A stretch of DNA of 64,000 bases, from contig CAVXQD010000007.1 in NCBI GenBank assembly GCA_963763885.1, positions 1,488,001 to 1,552,000 of the forward strand, given 5' to 3'. Position 1 is the stretch's first letter; every line of letters starts with the position of its first letter. The stretch is from JANNBN01 sp963763885 (GTDB lineage: Bacteria > Actinomycetota > Acidimicrobiia > Acidimicrobiales > JANYDT01). Position numbers and translations under genes: made by a program. Positions 7,975-17,120 of the stretch are shown in pieces. A model generated the notes under the pieces. The model made no database searches and was not told the origin of the DNA. It worked only from the letters and a program-made list of their open reading frames with translations.

Positions 7975-9618
7975 GTGAGTTCACCCCGTGCCGGCCAACC
8001 CGCTCAGATCGCAGACCTACAGGACATCTCCAAGCTGGTCACCGCGTATTACGCGCTGACCCCGGACCTCTCCGATCCCGCCCAGCGGGTCGCGTTTGGC
8101 ACGTCGGGGCATCGCGGCTCCAGCCTTGACGCTGCGTTTAACGACGCGCATATTGCGGCAACAACGCAAGCCATCGTTGAGTACCGCAAGGGCCAGGGCA
8201 TCGGTGGCCCGCTCTTCCTTGGTCAAGACACCCACGCGCTCAGTCTCCCCGCCCACACCACTGCGCTGGAGGTCTTAGCCGCGAACGAAGTTACCGTCAT
8301 GATTGACGCCGCTGAACGCTTCGCGCCAACGCCTGCGGTCTCCCACGCAATTATCACCGCAAATCGTGGACGGACCGCAGACGACCCTCGGTTGGCAGAC
8401 GGAATTGTGGTCACCCCTTCCCACAATCCACCGCGGGACGGTGGTTTCAAGTACAACCCGCCGCACGGCGGACCAGCTGACACCGACGCCACTGGTTGGA
8501 TTGCTCAGCGCGCAAACGAAATCCTCGAGGCAGGCAGCAAAAACGTTAAACGAATCAGTTTTGCGCGTGCCCGCGCTGCTGACACTACGCACACCTACGA
8601 CTATCTCAACGTATATGTCGAAGACTTGCCAAACGTCGTCAACCTCGACGCAGTTCGGTCTGCGGGAATCCGCATCGGAGCAGATCCGTTGGGCGGCGCA
8701 AGCGTTGACTACTGGGGGGCCATCGCAGAACGCCACCGGCTCGACCTCACGGTCATCAACCCGGTGGTGGATCCAACGTGGCGTTTCATGACGCTGGACT
8801 GGGACGGCAAGATCCGCATGGATTGCTCATCGCCCAACGCCATGGCATCGCTCATCGCAAACCGGAATGCCTTCCAAATCTCCACAGGCAACGACGCCGA
8901 TTCGGATCGGCACGGCATCGTCACCCCGGACGGCGGTCTGATGAACCCCAACCACTACCTTGCGGTTGCCATTGAGTACCTGTTTGCTAACCGCTCCGGT
9001 TGGAGGGCTGATTGCGCCATCGGCAAGACCCTTGTTTCGTCGTCCATGATCGACCGCGTTGCAGCCAAATTGGGGCGAACTCTCATCGAGGTTCCTGTCG
9101 GCTTCAAGTGGTTTGTACCCGGATTGTCTGATGGATCAGTTGGGTTTGGCGGTGAGGAATCCGCCGGTGCATCGTTCCTGCGTACCGACGGAAGCGTATG
9201 GACAACCGACAAAGACGGCATCATTCTCGGCCTTCTCGCATCTGAAATTCTGGCAGTGACCGGCAGGTCGCCAAGCGAGCATTATCGACGCCTCGCAGAG
9301 TCGTATGGCGATCCCGCCTACGCACGCGTTGATGCCCCAGCAACGCGGGAACAAAAAGCGATCCTCAGTAAACTTTCTCCCGAGCAAGTCACGGCAACCA
9401 CCCTTGCTGGCGAACCCATCACGGCAAAGCTGACGGCAGCCCCCGGAAATGGGGCGTCCATCGGTGGGCTGAAAGTCACCACCGAAAACGCATGGTTCGC
9501 AGCACGACCCAGCGGAACCGAAGACGTCTACAAGATCTACGCAGAGTCGTTCCGAGGTGTCGAACACCTTGCCGAGGTGCAAGAAGCAGCGAGAGACCTG
9601 GTCAGCGCTGTCTTGTAA
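7975..9618 (+). CDS. pgm: Phosphoglucomutase (alpha-D-glucose phosphate-specific)
   Basis: Interconverts glucose 1-phosphate and glucose 6-phosphate. 547 aa from GTG 7975, close to the 546 aa of E. coli Pgm, with the matching opening PRAGQPAQIADL and FGTSGHRG. The phosphoserine loop TPSHNPPRDGG, the metal loop DADSDRHG, the sugar-binding GGEESAGAS and the phosphate-binding RPSGTEDVYKIYAES are all intact. Further in-frame starts exist upstream to 7837, but homology begins at 7975. It would feed UDP-glucose and other nucleotide sugars for surface glycans. Confidence 0.95.
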   Translation: MSSPRAGQPAQIADLQDISKLVTAYYALTPDLSDPAQRVAFGTSGHRGSSLDAAFNDAHIAATTQAIVEYRKGQGIGGPLFLGQDTHALSLPAHTTALEVLAANEVTVMIDAAERFAPTPAVSHAIITANRGRTADDPRLADGIVVTPSHNPPRDGGFKYNPPHGGPADTDATGWIAQRANEILEAGSKNVKRISFARARAADTTHTYDYLNVYVEDLPNVVNLDAVRSAGIRIGADPLGGASVDYWGAIAERHRLDLTVINPVVDPTWRFMTLDWDGKIRMDCSSPNAMASLIANRNAFQISTGNDADSDRHGIVTPDGGLMNPNHYLAVAIEYLFANRSGWRADCAIGKTLVSSSMIDRVAAKLGRTLIEVPVGFKWFVPGLSDGSVGFGGEESAGASFLRTDGSVWTTDKDGIILGLLASEILAVTGRSPSEHYRRLAESYGDPAYARVDAPATREQKAILSKLSPEQVTATTLAGEPITAKLTAAPGNGASIGGLKVTTENAWFAARPSGTEDVYKIYAESFRGVEHLAEVQEAARDLVSAVL

Positions 9619-9771
9619 CCAAACGCGGTCGCGGGACCCATGCGCCACAACTCCGTCTTGAGTTCGTAACCACCCCAGTTATGGAGCTTGGACAACCACA
9701 GGAAGACGCAGGCGATGGAATCGCCGGTCCGCCTGGCTGGTTGACCGCGCAACTAACCCGAGTCACATCAC

Positions 9772-9793
9772 CTACGGTGCTGGGACACCGTAG
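9772..9793. promoter_or_regulatory. Perfect 8-bp inverted repeat upstream of azoR
   Basis: CTACGGTG, a 6-nt spacer and CACCGTAG form a perfect inverted repeat about 37 nt before the azoreductase ATG. There is no T-tract, so a dimeric repressor operator is more likely than a terminator. No regulator gene lies beside it. Confidence 0.4.
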
Positions 9794-9829
9794 ACACGCC
9801 TGTCGCGGCAGTTCTCAGGAGCCACTTGC

Positions 9830-10417
9830 ATGATCACACGCATTCTTCGCCTCGACTCCGGGGCAAACCACGCCGATTCAGTCAGCCGTCCGCTCGCCAC
9901 GGCGCTCATCGATGGCCTTTCCACGAAAGGCCCGACCGACGTAACCGCTGTCGATCTTTCCGCTGGCGTCCCGTTTGTTGATGCGAATTGGCTTGCGGGC
10001 GCGCGGGGTCAGTCCCTTGAGGCACCCCACGCCGCCGCTGCCGCACTGTCCGATGCGTACATCGCACAGCTCGAAGCAGCAGACATCCTGGTCATCACCG
10101 CTCCCGTCTACAACTTTTCCGTCCCAGCATCACTCAAGGCTTGGATCGATCAGGTCACTCGCGCAGGCAAGACGTTTCGATACACGGGTCCAGGGCAAGC
10201 CGAGGGCCTTCTGAGCGGCAAAAGGGCCTACGTCGTGATGACGGCTGGTGGGGTCAAGCTGGGATCGCCTGGGGACTTCGCGTCGCCGTACCTCAAACAC
10301 CTACTGGGGTTCATCGGGATCGCGGATGTCGAAGTGATCGACGCGTCGGGCCTAGCACTGGACCCACAAGCCACGCTAGAAGCAGCGCGCAACCGAATAG
10401 TGGAGCTGACCGCTTAG
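9830..10417 (+). CDS. azoR: FMN-dependent NADH-azoreductase / flavodoxin-fold quinone reductase
   Basis: 195 aa, full length for AzoR. Opens RILRLDSGANHADSVSR, the FMN phosphate-binding region (usually SPRG-S-S-x-S), and contains APVYNFSVPASLKAWIDQ and the TAGGVKLG stretch seen in AzoR. Catalyses two-electron reduction of quinones and azo compounds in the cytoplasm. The stop codon overlaps the stop of the convergent P-type ATPase gene by 4 nt, so the pair has no room for an intergenic terminator. Confidence 0.88.
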   Translation: MITRILRLDSGANHADSVSRPLATALIDGLSTKGPTDVTAVDLSAGVPFVDANWLAGARGQSLEAPHAAAAALSDAYIAQLEAADILVITAPVYNFSVPASLKAWIDQVTRAGKTFRYTGPGQAEGLLSGKRAYVVMTAGGVKLGSPGDFASPYLKHLLGFIGIADVEVIDASGLALDPQATLEAARNRIVELTA

Positions 10418-12744
10418 CTGCCAGAAGGTGGCGACGTCGTCGCCAGAATCAACTGCAGCAACAGCAGGCTGCCGCCGACAAGCGCCGCCACCATGCCAAG
10501 ACCGCCGAGGGTCGGCAGGTGCAGTTCATAGAGTCTTGCAATTGGCCGAATCGTGAACACTCCGACGAACACCGACAGAAGCACTGCGATGAGCGCTGCT
10601 TCGTATCGATCGAGAGGCTGTACGAGTCGGTAGAGCACCCAGAACTCACAAGTCGCAAGCGCGAGTACCGCTCCGGTGCGAGCGTTCGCGAGTGGCTCAT
10701 CGAAGACAGACGAGTGCAGGAGCGAGAACACAGCCAGAGTCACTGCGGCAGTGGCGAGACCGGCCGGAACGGAGAAGCGGCCCACGCGTCGGAGATACCC
10801 GGGTCGGGCCGGCTGCGCCGAAGGTCGGAAACCCAGCAGGAATGCGGGGACACCAATCGTGAGATCGGCGATGAGGGCAAGGTGCCGTGGCAAAAAGGGA
10901 TATGCCTGCTGCGACAGGCCCGCGGCTAAGGCGAACACCGTTGCATAGACCGTCTTCGTCACGAACAGCGAAGAAACTCGCTCCATGTTTGCAATAACCC
11001 GACGACCTTCGGCCACGACACTGGGCAACAGGTCGAACTGTCCGTTTAGCAGCACCAGTTCAGCTACCGCTTTTGTAGCGGTCGTTGCATTGTTCATCGC
11101 GATGCCGATGTCGGCGGCCTTGAGCGCGGGGATGTCGTTCACGCCGTCACCGGTCATTGCAACAACATGACCTGCACGTTGTAGGGCCTCCACAAGTTCG
11201 CGCTTTTGCTCGGGTTGCACACGCCCGAATACCGTGGTGGATTCTACGAACTCATCAAGAGGTCCTTCGACAGTACGCATATCAAGTTGATTCTCTGCGC
11301 CGGGGATGCCAAGTTGAATCGCTACCGCTGAAACGGTACGCGGACTGTCTCCCGAAATGACCTTCACGGTTACGCCTTGCTCCTGGAAGTACCGCATCGT
11401 CGAAGCAGCGTCGGGCCGCAGTTCCTCGCGCATCACCACAAGGCCCATCGGGATCAAACCGGCGGGGAGGTTGAGCGATTTTCCAAGACCCTCCTGGGTC
11501 CGCGCAACCAGCAACACGCGTCGGGCTTCGCCAGTGAGAGCCTTCACTCGAGCGGAAGGAGCGTCGCGTTCACCCGGGTCCATTGCATCCAGCAGCACTT
11601 CGGGTGCACCGACAAGCCATGTTCCTCGTCCAGCGAAACTCGCGCCGCTCCACTTGCGGGCAGACGAGAAGGCCACAACCGCTTGGGGCGTCCATTCCGA
11701 TGACGTGCCGATTGTCTCGGCGAGCAGACGAAACACTGGCGTGGGAGAGCTCTCGCTAGAAGCAAGCGCGCCGAGCGCGGCGCGCACTTCTGCTTCAGCT
11801 GCACCGAACGGTTCGATTGCGTCGAGCATCAACCGTCCGCTAGTGAGCGTGCCCGTCTTGTCGAGGCAGATCACATCAACGCGCGCCAGTCCTTCCACCG
11901 CTGGAAGTTCGCGGACAACCACCTGACGACGAGCGAGCCGAATCACCGCCGTCGCCATGGACATGCTCACCAGCAGCACAAGGCCCTGCGGAACAAGCGC
12001 AACGATGCCGGCGACCGCCGCGACAAGCCCTGCTTCAACGGTTTGCCCACTTCGTTGTTGGCTCCAGACCAGGAGCCCCGCCAGCGGAAGCACGGCCCAT
12101 CCAATCCAACGTAAGAGTCGGTCTATGGCACTCCGTAGTTCAGAAGTGGCTGGGTCAAACTCCCGTGCCTGCGATTCCAGCCGTCGTGCCCAGGCGTCCT
12201 CTCCAACTCGGGTTGCGACAACCCTCCCAGCCCCGGCGACGACGGAACTCCCCGAGCGAACTTCAGACCCAACATCTTTCGAAACTGGATCCGCTTCACC
12301 GGTGAGCGAGGACTCGTCCACTTCGAGGCCGTCTTCAGACACCACCGTGCCGTCAACGGGGACCTGATCCCCGGCACGCAGGACAAGGAGGTCGTCGGGC
12401 ACGATGTCACCGACGGGTGTTGCGCGTACTTCACCGTCGCGCAGCACGTCCACCGTTGAAGCTATGAGTACTTGCAATCCGTCAAGCGTCTTTTTGGCCC
12501 GAAGTTCCTGCCACACGCCAACCACAGTGTTGAGCACCATGATCACAGCGAAGGTGAGATCGAAGGGGTGTCCAACCACAACAATCACTGCGGCAAGCGC
12601 AAGGACAAGCGCGTTGAACCGCGTGAACAGATTCGACTGCAGAATGTCTCGCCGTGACCGTGAAGTGGTCGTCACAACACGGTTAGTACGACCCTCGGCC
12701 TGACGTTGTGCAACCTGGCTGGAGGTAAGCCCAAGGGGCGTCAT
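10414..12744 (-). CDS. P-type cation ATPase, CtpE-like
   Basis: 776 aa. The actuator loop SLTGEADPVSK, the phosphorylation site DKTGTLTSG and the hinge GDGVNDIPALKAADIG are intact. The M4 segment reads VALVPQGLVLLVSM, as in mycobacterial CtpE, which exports or imports calcium. There are no N-terminal heavy-metal-binding domains and no CPx motif in M4, arguing against Cu, Zn or Cd transport. The C-terminal third has several hydrophobic segments. Calcium specificity is inferred from family resemblance only. Confidence 0.88.
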   Translation of the reverse strand: MTPLGLTSSQVAQRQAEGRTNRVVTTTSRSRRDILQSNLFTRFNALVLALAAVIVVVGHPFDLTFAVIMVLNTVVGVWQELRAKKTLDGLQVLIASTVDVLRDGEVRATPVGDIVPDDLLVLRAGDQVPVDGTVVSEDGLEVDESSLTGEADPVSKDVGSEVRSGSSVVAGAGRVVATRVGEDAWARRLESQAREFDPATSELRSAIDRLLRWIGWAVLPLAGLLVWSQQRSGQTVEAGLVAAVAGIVALVPQGLVLLVSMSMATAVIRLARRQVVVRELPAVEGLARVDVICLDKTGTLTSGRLMLDAIEPFGAAEAEVRAALGALASSESSPTPVFRLLAETIGTSSEWTPQAVVAFSSARKWSGASFAGRGTWLVGAPEVLLDAMDPGERDAPSARVKALTGEARRVLLVARTQEGLGKSLNLPAGLIPMGLVVMREELRPDAASTMRYFQEQGVTVKVISGDSPRTVSAVAIQLGIPGAENQLDMRTVEGPLDEFVESTTVFGRVQPEQKRELVEALQRAGHVVAMTGDGVNDIPALKAADIGIAMNNATTATKAVAELVLLNGQFDLLPSVVAEGRRVIANMERVSSLFVTKTVYATVFALAAGLSQQAYPFLPRHLALIADLTIGVPAFLLGFRPSAQPARPGYLRRVGRFSVPAGLATAAVTLAVFSLLHSSVFDEPLANARTGAVLALATCEFWVLYRLVQPLDRYEAALIAVLLSVFVGVFTIRPIARLYELHLPTLGGLGMVAALVGGSLLLLQLILATTSPPSGS

Positions 12745-12834
12745 ATTCGAAGCTCCTTGGGCGCGTGAACAGTTCAGAACAATCGTCGCGGGAAGTGTCG
12801 CGGTTGCGCACCCGCCAATCGGAAGGAGTTGTCG

Positions 12835-12852
12835 GGCCTTTCGGCCTTTTTT
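12835..12852 (+). terminator. Short GGCC-TTTC-GGCC hairpin with T6 tract
   Basis: A GGCC/GGCC stem with a 4-nt loop, followed by six T on the plus strand. It has intrinsic-terminator form, but no plus-strand gene ends just upstream. It may block read-through from the antisense of the ATPase or be a relic of a lost gene beside the truncated regulator. Confidence 0.4.
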
Positions 12853-12891
12853 GCAGCGTTCTTTTCGAACGTTCCGTCGCTGCTGACGGGG

Positions 12892-13101
12892 TCAGTTCGG
12901 CACTTGGTGGATATGGGCACGTTGTCCATCGCGGTCGAAGATCGCCCCACGACTTGGCGAAGGACGGATGACAACATCGTCGTCGCTGTGGACATCAAGG
13001 AGGGTGTCGAGGTCGACGTGCAGCGCCCGTGCAAGAGGGACCAAGACGTCGAGGCTGATCGCACGGTTGCCGGTTTCGATGCGGCTCGTACACTCCGATC
13101 C
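12892..13101 (-). pseudogene. Truncated XRE-family (HTH plus cupin type) regulator
   Basis: The minus strand encodes SRIETGNRAISLDVLVPLAR followed by ALHVDLDTLLDV and VIRPSP, the second half of an XRE helix-turn-helix and the linker into a cupin domain. The upstream half of the HTH is missing: just before SECTSRIETG the frame runs into the His-repeat coding region of the divergent oxidoreductase gene, and no start codon of its own is evident. The downstream cupin is cut by a stop at 12892. This is a remnant lacking both ends, apparently fused to the neighbour by deletion. Confidence 0.6.
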
Positions 13102-14748
13102 ATGAGCGAACACACCCACGAGCACACTCACGAACACGGGCATGAACACGGGCACGGACACCGCGCGGAACCCATCAGGAAGGGTATCGAGCGGCATTGT
13201 GATGTCGCCATCATCGGAGGGTCTGCAGCGGGGCTCGCTAGCGCGTTGCAGCTTGGACGCCAGCGCCGATCCGTGATCGTGGTTGATTCCGGCGAAGCAC
13301 GAAACGCACCTGCTGCGCACATGCACAGCTACCTTGGCCACGAAGGGCTTCCTCCGGGAGAGTTCGCCGCCATCGGACGAGAAGAGGTGCGGAGCTACGG
13401 CGGCGAAGTTGTCTCGGGCAAGGCGCTCAACGTCACCAGGCTGGACGACGCTCACTTCCGTGTGGCGCTCACCGGCGGTCACAGCATTATTGCGCGGCGG
13501 GTACTTGCTGCGACCGGTTTAGTCGATCAGTTGCCAGACATCGAAGGCGTTGCCCAACACTGGGGTCGTGACGTAATCCACTGCCCGTTCTGCCACGGGT
13601 ACGAAGTGCGCGACCTGAGCGTCGTCCAGATCATCACCAGTCCAATGGGCCTCCACCCGGCAGGATTGTTCCGGCAGTTGACCGACCGGCTGACGCTGGT
13701 ACTTCACCATGGTGTTACCGAAGACAACGAAGAAGTGGCAACGCTTCGAGCGGCTGGCGTGAACGTCGTCGACGCCCGTGTTCAGCGCATCGTGACCGGC
13801 GACAACGGACGGGTGGAGTCGGTCCAGCTCGTCGGCGGCCAACGCATCGACGCCGACGCTGTTGTGGTGACCGCACGATTCAAAGCGCGCGCAGAGATCT
13901 TTGCGGGACTTGGCATCACACCGGCAGAACACTTCACCGGGTTCGGAGACTTCGTCGAAGCCGACCAAATGGGTGCAACTTCGGTACCCGGGTTGTTTGC
14001 GGCCGGCAACCTGACCGACCCTAGCCAGCAGGTATTGGCCGCAGCGGCACAAGGCGCGTGGGTGGGCGGCATGATCAGTTTCAGTCTCGCCCGTGAAGAC
14101 ACCCTTGCAGGGGCTCGGACGTCGGCCAACCAGTCCGATTGGGATCACCGCTATGGGGGAGATCAGATCTGGAGCGGCAACCCCAACGGAACACTGGTGA
14201 ACGAGGTCAGCAGCCTGGCTCCCGGTCGTGCGCTCGATGTTGGTGCGGGCGAAGGCGGAGATGCTGTGTGGCTTGCGCAGCAGGGCTGGACCGTGACCGC
14301 GACAGACATCTCGCCGCGCGGATTGGACCGAATTGCAGGCGTGGCTGCAGAGCGAAACCTTCCAATCGAGTGCCTGCATGCCGATGCCAACGCATACATG
14401 CCATTCAAGCCAGGGGCCTTCGATCTGGTCACGGCTCACTACGCATCCATACCGCGCACTCCGGACTCAAGAGCCATCGACAACCTCCTCAACGCCGTCG
14501 TTCCGGGCGGACGATTGCTTGTCGTGAGTCACGACCTGGAACCCATGCGGGCGAAGATCGATCCCAACTCGCAGACGAGGGCGTTTGATCCAGACGCTTA
14601 CGTTCGCGTCGAAGATTTCGTAGGGGCTCTTACTCAGTCACCTGACTGGGAGATCGAGACGAACGACAAACGTCCTCGGCCAGCCGGCGCAGCCTCCGCA
14701 TCGCATCACGTGGACGACGTCGTCCTGCGAGCACGCCGGCGAAGTTGA
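13102..14748 (+). CDS. Bifunctional thioredoxin-reductase-like FAD oxidoreductase / SAM methyltransferase with His-rich N-terminus
   Basis: 548 aa from the ATG at 13102. Residues 3-20 are a run of His/Glu/Gly (10 His), a likely metal-binding tail. Residues about 32-330 form a FAD/NAD(P) oxidoreductase of thioredoxin-reductase type: GGSAAGLA near 39-46, redox pair CPFC (161-164) and a late GLFAAGNLTD FAD motif. Residues about 335-548 form a class I methyltransferase with ALDVGAGEGGDAVWLA and a motif like TehB/thiopurine methyltransferases. The fusion is a known actinobacterial architecture; its substrate is not established. An open frame continues upstream to 12829 but is antisense to the XRE remnant, so I reject it. 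Confidence 0.85.
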   Translation: MSEHTHEHTHEHGHEHGHGHRAEPIRKGIERHCDVAIIGGSAAGLASALQLGRQRRSVIVVDSGEARNAPAAHMHSYLGHEGLPPGEFAAIGREEVRSYGGEVVSGKALNVTRLDDAHFRVALTGGHSIIARRVLAATGLVDQLPDIEGVAQHWGRDVIHCPFCHGYEVRDLSVVQIITSPMGLHPAGLFRQLTDRLTLVLHHGVTEDNEEVATLRAAGVNVVDARVQRIVTGDNGRVESVQLVGGQRIDADAVVVTARFKARAEIFAGLGITPAEHFTGFGDFVEADQMGATSVPGLFAAGNLTDPSQQVLAAAAQGAWVGGMISFSLAREDTLAGARTSANQSDWDHRYGGDQIWSGNPNGTLVNEVSSLAPGRALDVGAGEGGDAVWLAQQGWTVTATDISPRGLDRIAGVAAERNLPIECLHADANAYMPFKPGAFDLVTAHYASIPRTPDSRAIDNLLNAVVPGGRLLVVSHDLEPMRAKIDPNSQTRAFDPDAYVRVEDFVGALTQSPDWEIETNDKRPRPAGAASASHHVDDVVLRARRRS

Positions 14749-14812
14749 TCAACCGCACAAGATACCGGACGCCTCGAGCGGACGAGTTTCACTCGGCCCG
14801 ATTCCGAAGCTG

Positions 14813-17107
14813 ATGGTACCTTTGGCCATGGCTCAGGCGACAGCCCTAGGCGCGCTTTCGAAACGCGAGGGCGACGTGCTTGCCGCCATGGCCGACGGGC
14901 TGTCAAACGACGGTATCGCCCATCGATTTCACATCAGCGTAAAGACCGTTGAGACCGTGGCACGGTCAATCTTCCAGAAGCTCGGACTTGTCGAGGAGTC
15001 GCGGGGAGAGAACCGACGGGTCAAAGCCGTCGTGATGTACCTCGAGTGTTCGCGGCTGGATGGGGGACTGCCCATCCCCGCTACGCCGTTTATCGGACGC
15101 ACCGCATTTGTGGTTTCGCTGCATGCTGCTTTCGAGCGCGCGCACTGTGTCACCCTGACGGGAGTCGGCGGGATCGGCAAATCACGGATCGCCATTGAGG
15201 TAGGCCGCAGCCATCAGGCCAAAGGCGACCCAGTCCGGTTCGTCGACCTCAGCGGCGCGTCCGGTCGGACCTCCGTTGATGCAGCATTCTTTGAGGCATT
15301 CGGCGTGACGCTGGAAGCTCAGTTCGAGCGAGGGATCGCGAGAGCGGCCGAAAATCGGGCTCTTCTCGTCGTCATCGACAACGCCGAAGAGGTGGTGGCA
15401 CCCGTTACAGAACGGATCGCCGGCCTCATCCGCAATCCTCACGTGTCGGTGCTCGTAACAAGCCGCGTGCCGTTCCGTCAACGTTTCGAAACAGTTGTGC
15501 CCGTCCCAGCGATGTCGCCGGTAGACGCAGCCGACCTTCTGATGAATCGCTCCGACGTGTTACTAGATGCTGACGACGCTGCGATTCTTGGCGACGCGGT
15601 CGGCCGGCTGCCGTTGGCTTTGGAGATGGTCGCCGCCCGTCTTCGAAGCGTCGCCCCAAAAGACCTCATCGAAAGACTCGGCACGCTTACCGAGATTCTC
15701 GACGAGGGCACACCGGATGAACGGCACGGCACCCTTGCTGGGGTGCTGGACTCAACCTTGCGCAGCCTTCCGCCAGAGGCTTCACGGGCGTTGCGACTGC
15801 TGAGCGCTGTGCCGGGTGGTTTCGACCTTGACCTTGCTGCGGTGCTGGTCGGTGGCAGCAACCTTGTTGCAACTATTGCCACGTTGGCCGACGTTTCACT
15901 CATCGAGTTCGACCGCGTGCGTCGCTACCGAATCCTGGAGCCCATTCGTCAGCTGGCACACTCGCAACTGCTCGCGTCAGGCGAAGGAACTCACACCCGC
16001 GAGCGGCTGGTTACCTGGGCACTCGATCTCGCTACCGGTCAAATCGGTTCCGGCGCCTTCGGGCAACCGGATCACTCCCTACTCGGAGCTAACCGCCTGG
16101 CGCTTGAAGGTGCGCTTCAGATTGCTGTCGAGGATGGGGACGCTAACCGAGCGTTACGAATCATCGGCTCCGCTGGTGGATGGTTTGCGACGTCATACCC
16201 GACAAGCTGGCTCCCCCTCATCGAGAAGGCCCTTGCCAACGCGGACGTCAACGAAGACGCCGCACTTGTCGGAGCCGCTGAACTGACCGCAGGATTGCTT
16301 GCGGCAGCTGCCCACGACGACCGATGCGAGGGATTTCTTCAACGCGCGGAAACGAACCTCAGATCCGCCGGAGAATTACGAAAAGCCCTGTACGCACAGT
16401 TCTGGCTGCTCACCTACACCGGCGGAAACGAACCTCTCTACCTGCGCGCAATCGCGCTCGCCAACGAGCTTGGCGATGTACGGGCACAAGCGGCGCTATG
16501 GGCCGCTCGCGCCCACCATGGATTCATTGGCGGCATGTCCTTTGTCGACGTCGAACCTTGGTTCCTTCATGGAATCGATCTCGGACGACGGTCGAGTAAA
16601 TCGGTGACGCTCGGCGCACTGCAAAAACTTGTCCATCACCGACTAGAAGCAAACCGTCCACTCGACGAGATCGTTCCGTTTCTCGACGAGGCAGAGCAAC
16701 TCGTTGTGTCGGCTCCGAACATCGAGTTGTTGAGCGAGACCCACTGGCTTCGTGGTCGGTTGTTCATGCGCATCGGCGACACCAACGCAGCCCGTCGGAA
16801 TTTCGCAGTCGCATATGCAAAAGCTGTGCCGACCGAGAACGCAACGACACTCGCGTTTGTCACGCTTTACGCCGTTGATGCTCTCGCCGGCGTGGTCGAA
16901 CCGTCAGTTCTCGCTGATTGTCTCAAACCCGTGGTCTGGTACATGAACAACCGGTGGGGCAAAACGCATCCGACACTGATTGCGAAAGCTCCTCAGCTCG
17001 CCTTCGGTCCGACACCCGAATCGAGTACCGAGGAGCTCAACGCGGCTGCAGCGCGAGTGCATGAGATGTTGCTGGTTGAGCTGGCAAAAAGCACGCAAGC
17101 CACGTGA
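14813..17107 (+). CDS. NB-ARC-type STAND ATPase with N-terminal GerE (LuxR-type) DNA-binding domain
   Basis: 764 aa. Residues 14-77 are a GerE helix-turn-helix (LSKREGDVLAAMADGLSNDG, KTVETVARSIFQKLGL) of the sort seen at the end of response regulators. This is followed by an NTPase with Walker A GVGGIGKS (117-124), Walker B LLVVIDN (about 184-190) and a VLVTSR sensor stretch. The C-terminal half is helical and TPR-like. In most LuxR-family STAND (LAL) regulators the GerE domain is C-terminal; here it is N-terminal. ATG 14828 is an alternative start. The gene follows the oxidoreductase-methyltransferase by 64 nt and may regulate it. Confidence 0.82.
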   Translation: MVPLAMAQATALGALSKREGDVLAAMADGLSNDGIAHRFHISVKTVETVARSIFQKLGLVEESRGENRRVKAVVMYLECSRLDGGLPIPATPFIGRTAFVVSLHAAFERAHCVTLTGVGGIGKSRIAIEVGRSHQAKGDPVRFVDLSGASGRTSVDAAFFEAFGVTLEAQFERGIARAAENRALLVVIDNAEEVVAPVTERIAGLIRNPHVSVLVTSRVPFRQRFETVVPVPAMSPVDAADLLMNRSDVLLDADDAAILGDAVGRLPLALEMVAARLRSVAPKDLIERLGTLTEILDEGTPDERHGTLAGVLDSTLRSLPPEASRALRLLSAVPGGFDLDLAAVLVGGSNLVATIATLADVSLIEFDRVRRYRILEPIRQLAHSQLLASGEGTHTRERLVTWALDLATGQIGSGAFGQPDHSLLGANRLALEGALQIAVEDGDANRALRIIGSAGGWFATSYPTSWLPLIEKALANADVNEDAALVGAAELTAGLLAAAAHDDRCEGFLQRAETNLRSAGELRKALYAQFWLLTYTGGNEPLYLRAIALANELGDVRAQAALWAARAHHGFIGGMSFVDVEPWFLHGIDLGRRSSKSVTLGALQKLVHHRLEANRPLDEIVPFLDEAEQLVVSAPNIELLSETHWLRGRLFMRIGDTNAARRNFAVAYAKAVPTENATTLAFVTLYAVDALAGVVEPSVLADCLKPVVWYMNNRWGKTHPTLIAKAPQLAFGPTPESSTEELNAAAARVHEMLLVELAKSTQAT

Positions 17108-17120
17108 TACCCGTGAAGGT

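Noticed and set aside
9619..9752. Minus-strand short frame downstream of pgm.
   Set aside because: It overlaps the pgm 3' end, has no start context and no recognisable domain.
12829..13101. Upstream in-frame extension of the oxidoreductase-methyltransferase gene.
   Set aside because: It is antisense to recognisable XRE/HTH codons and homology starts only after the ATG at 13102.
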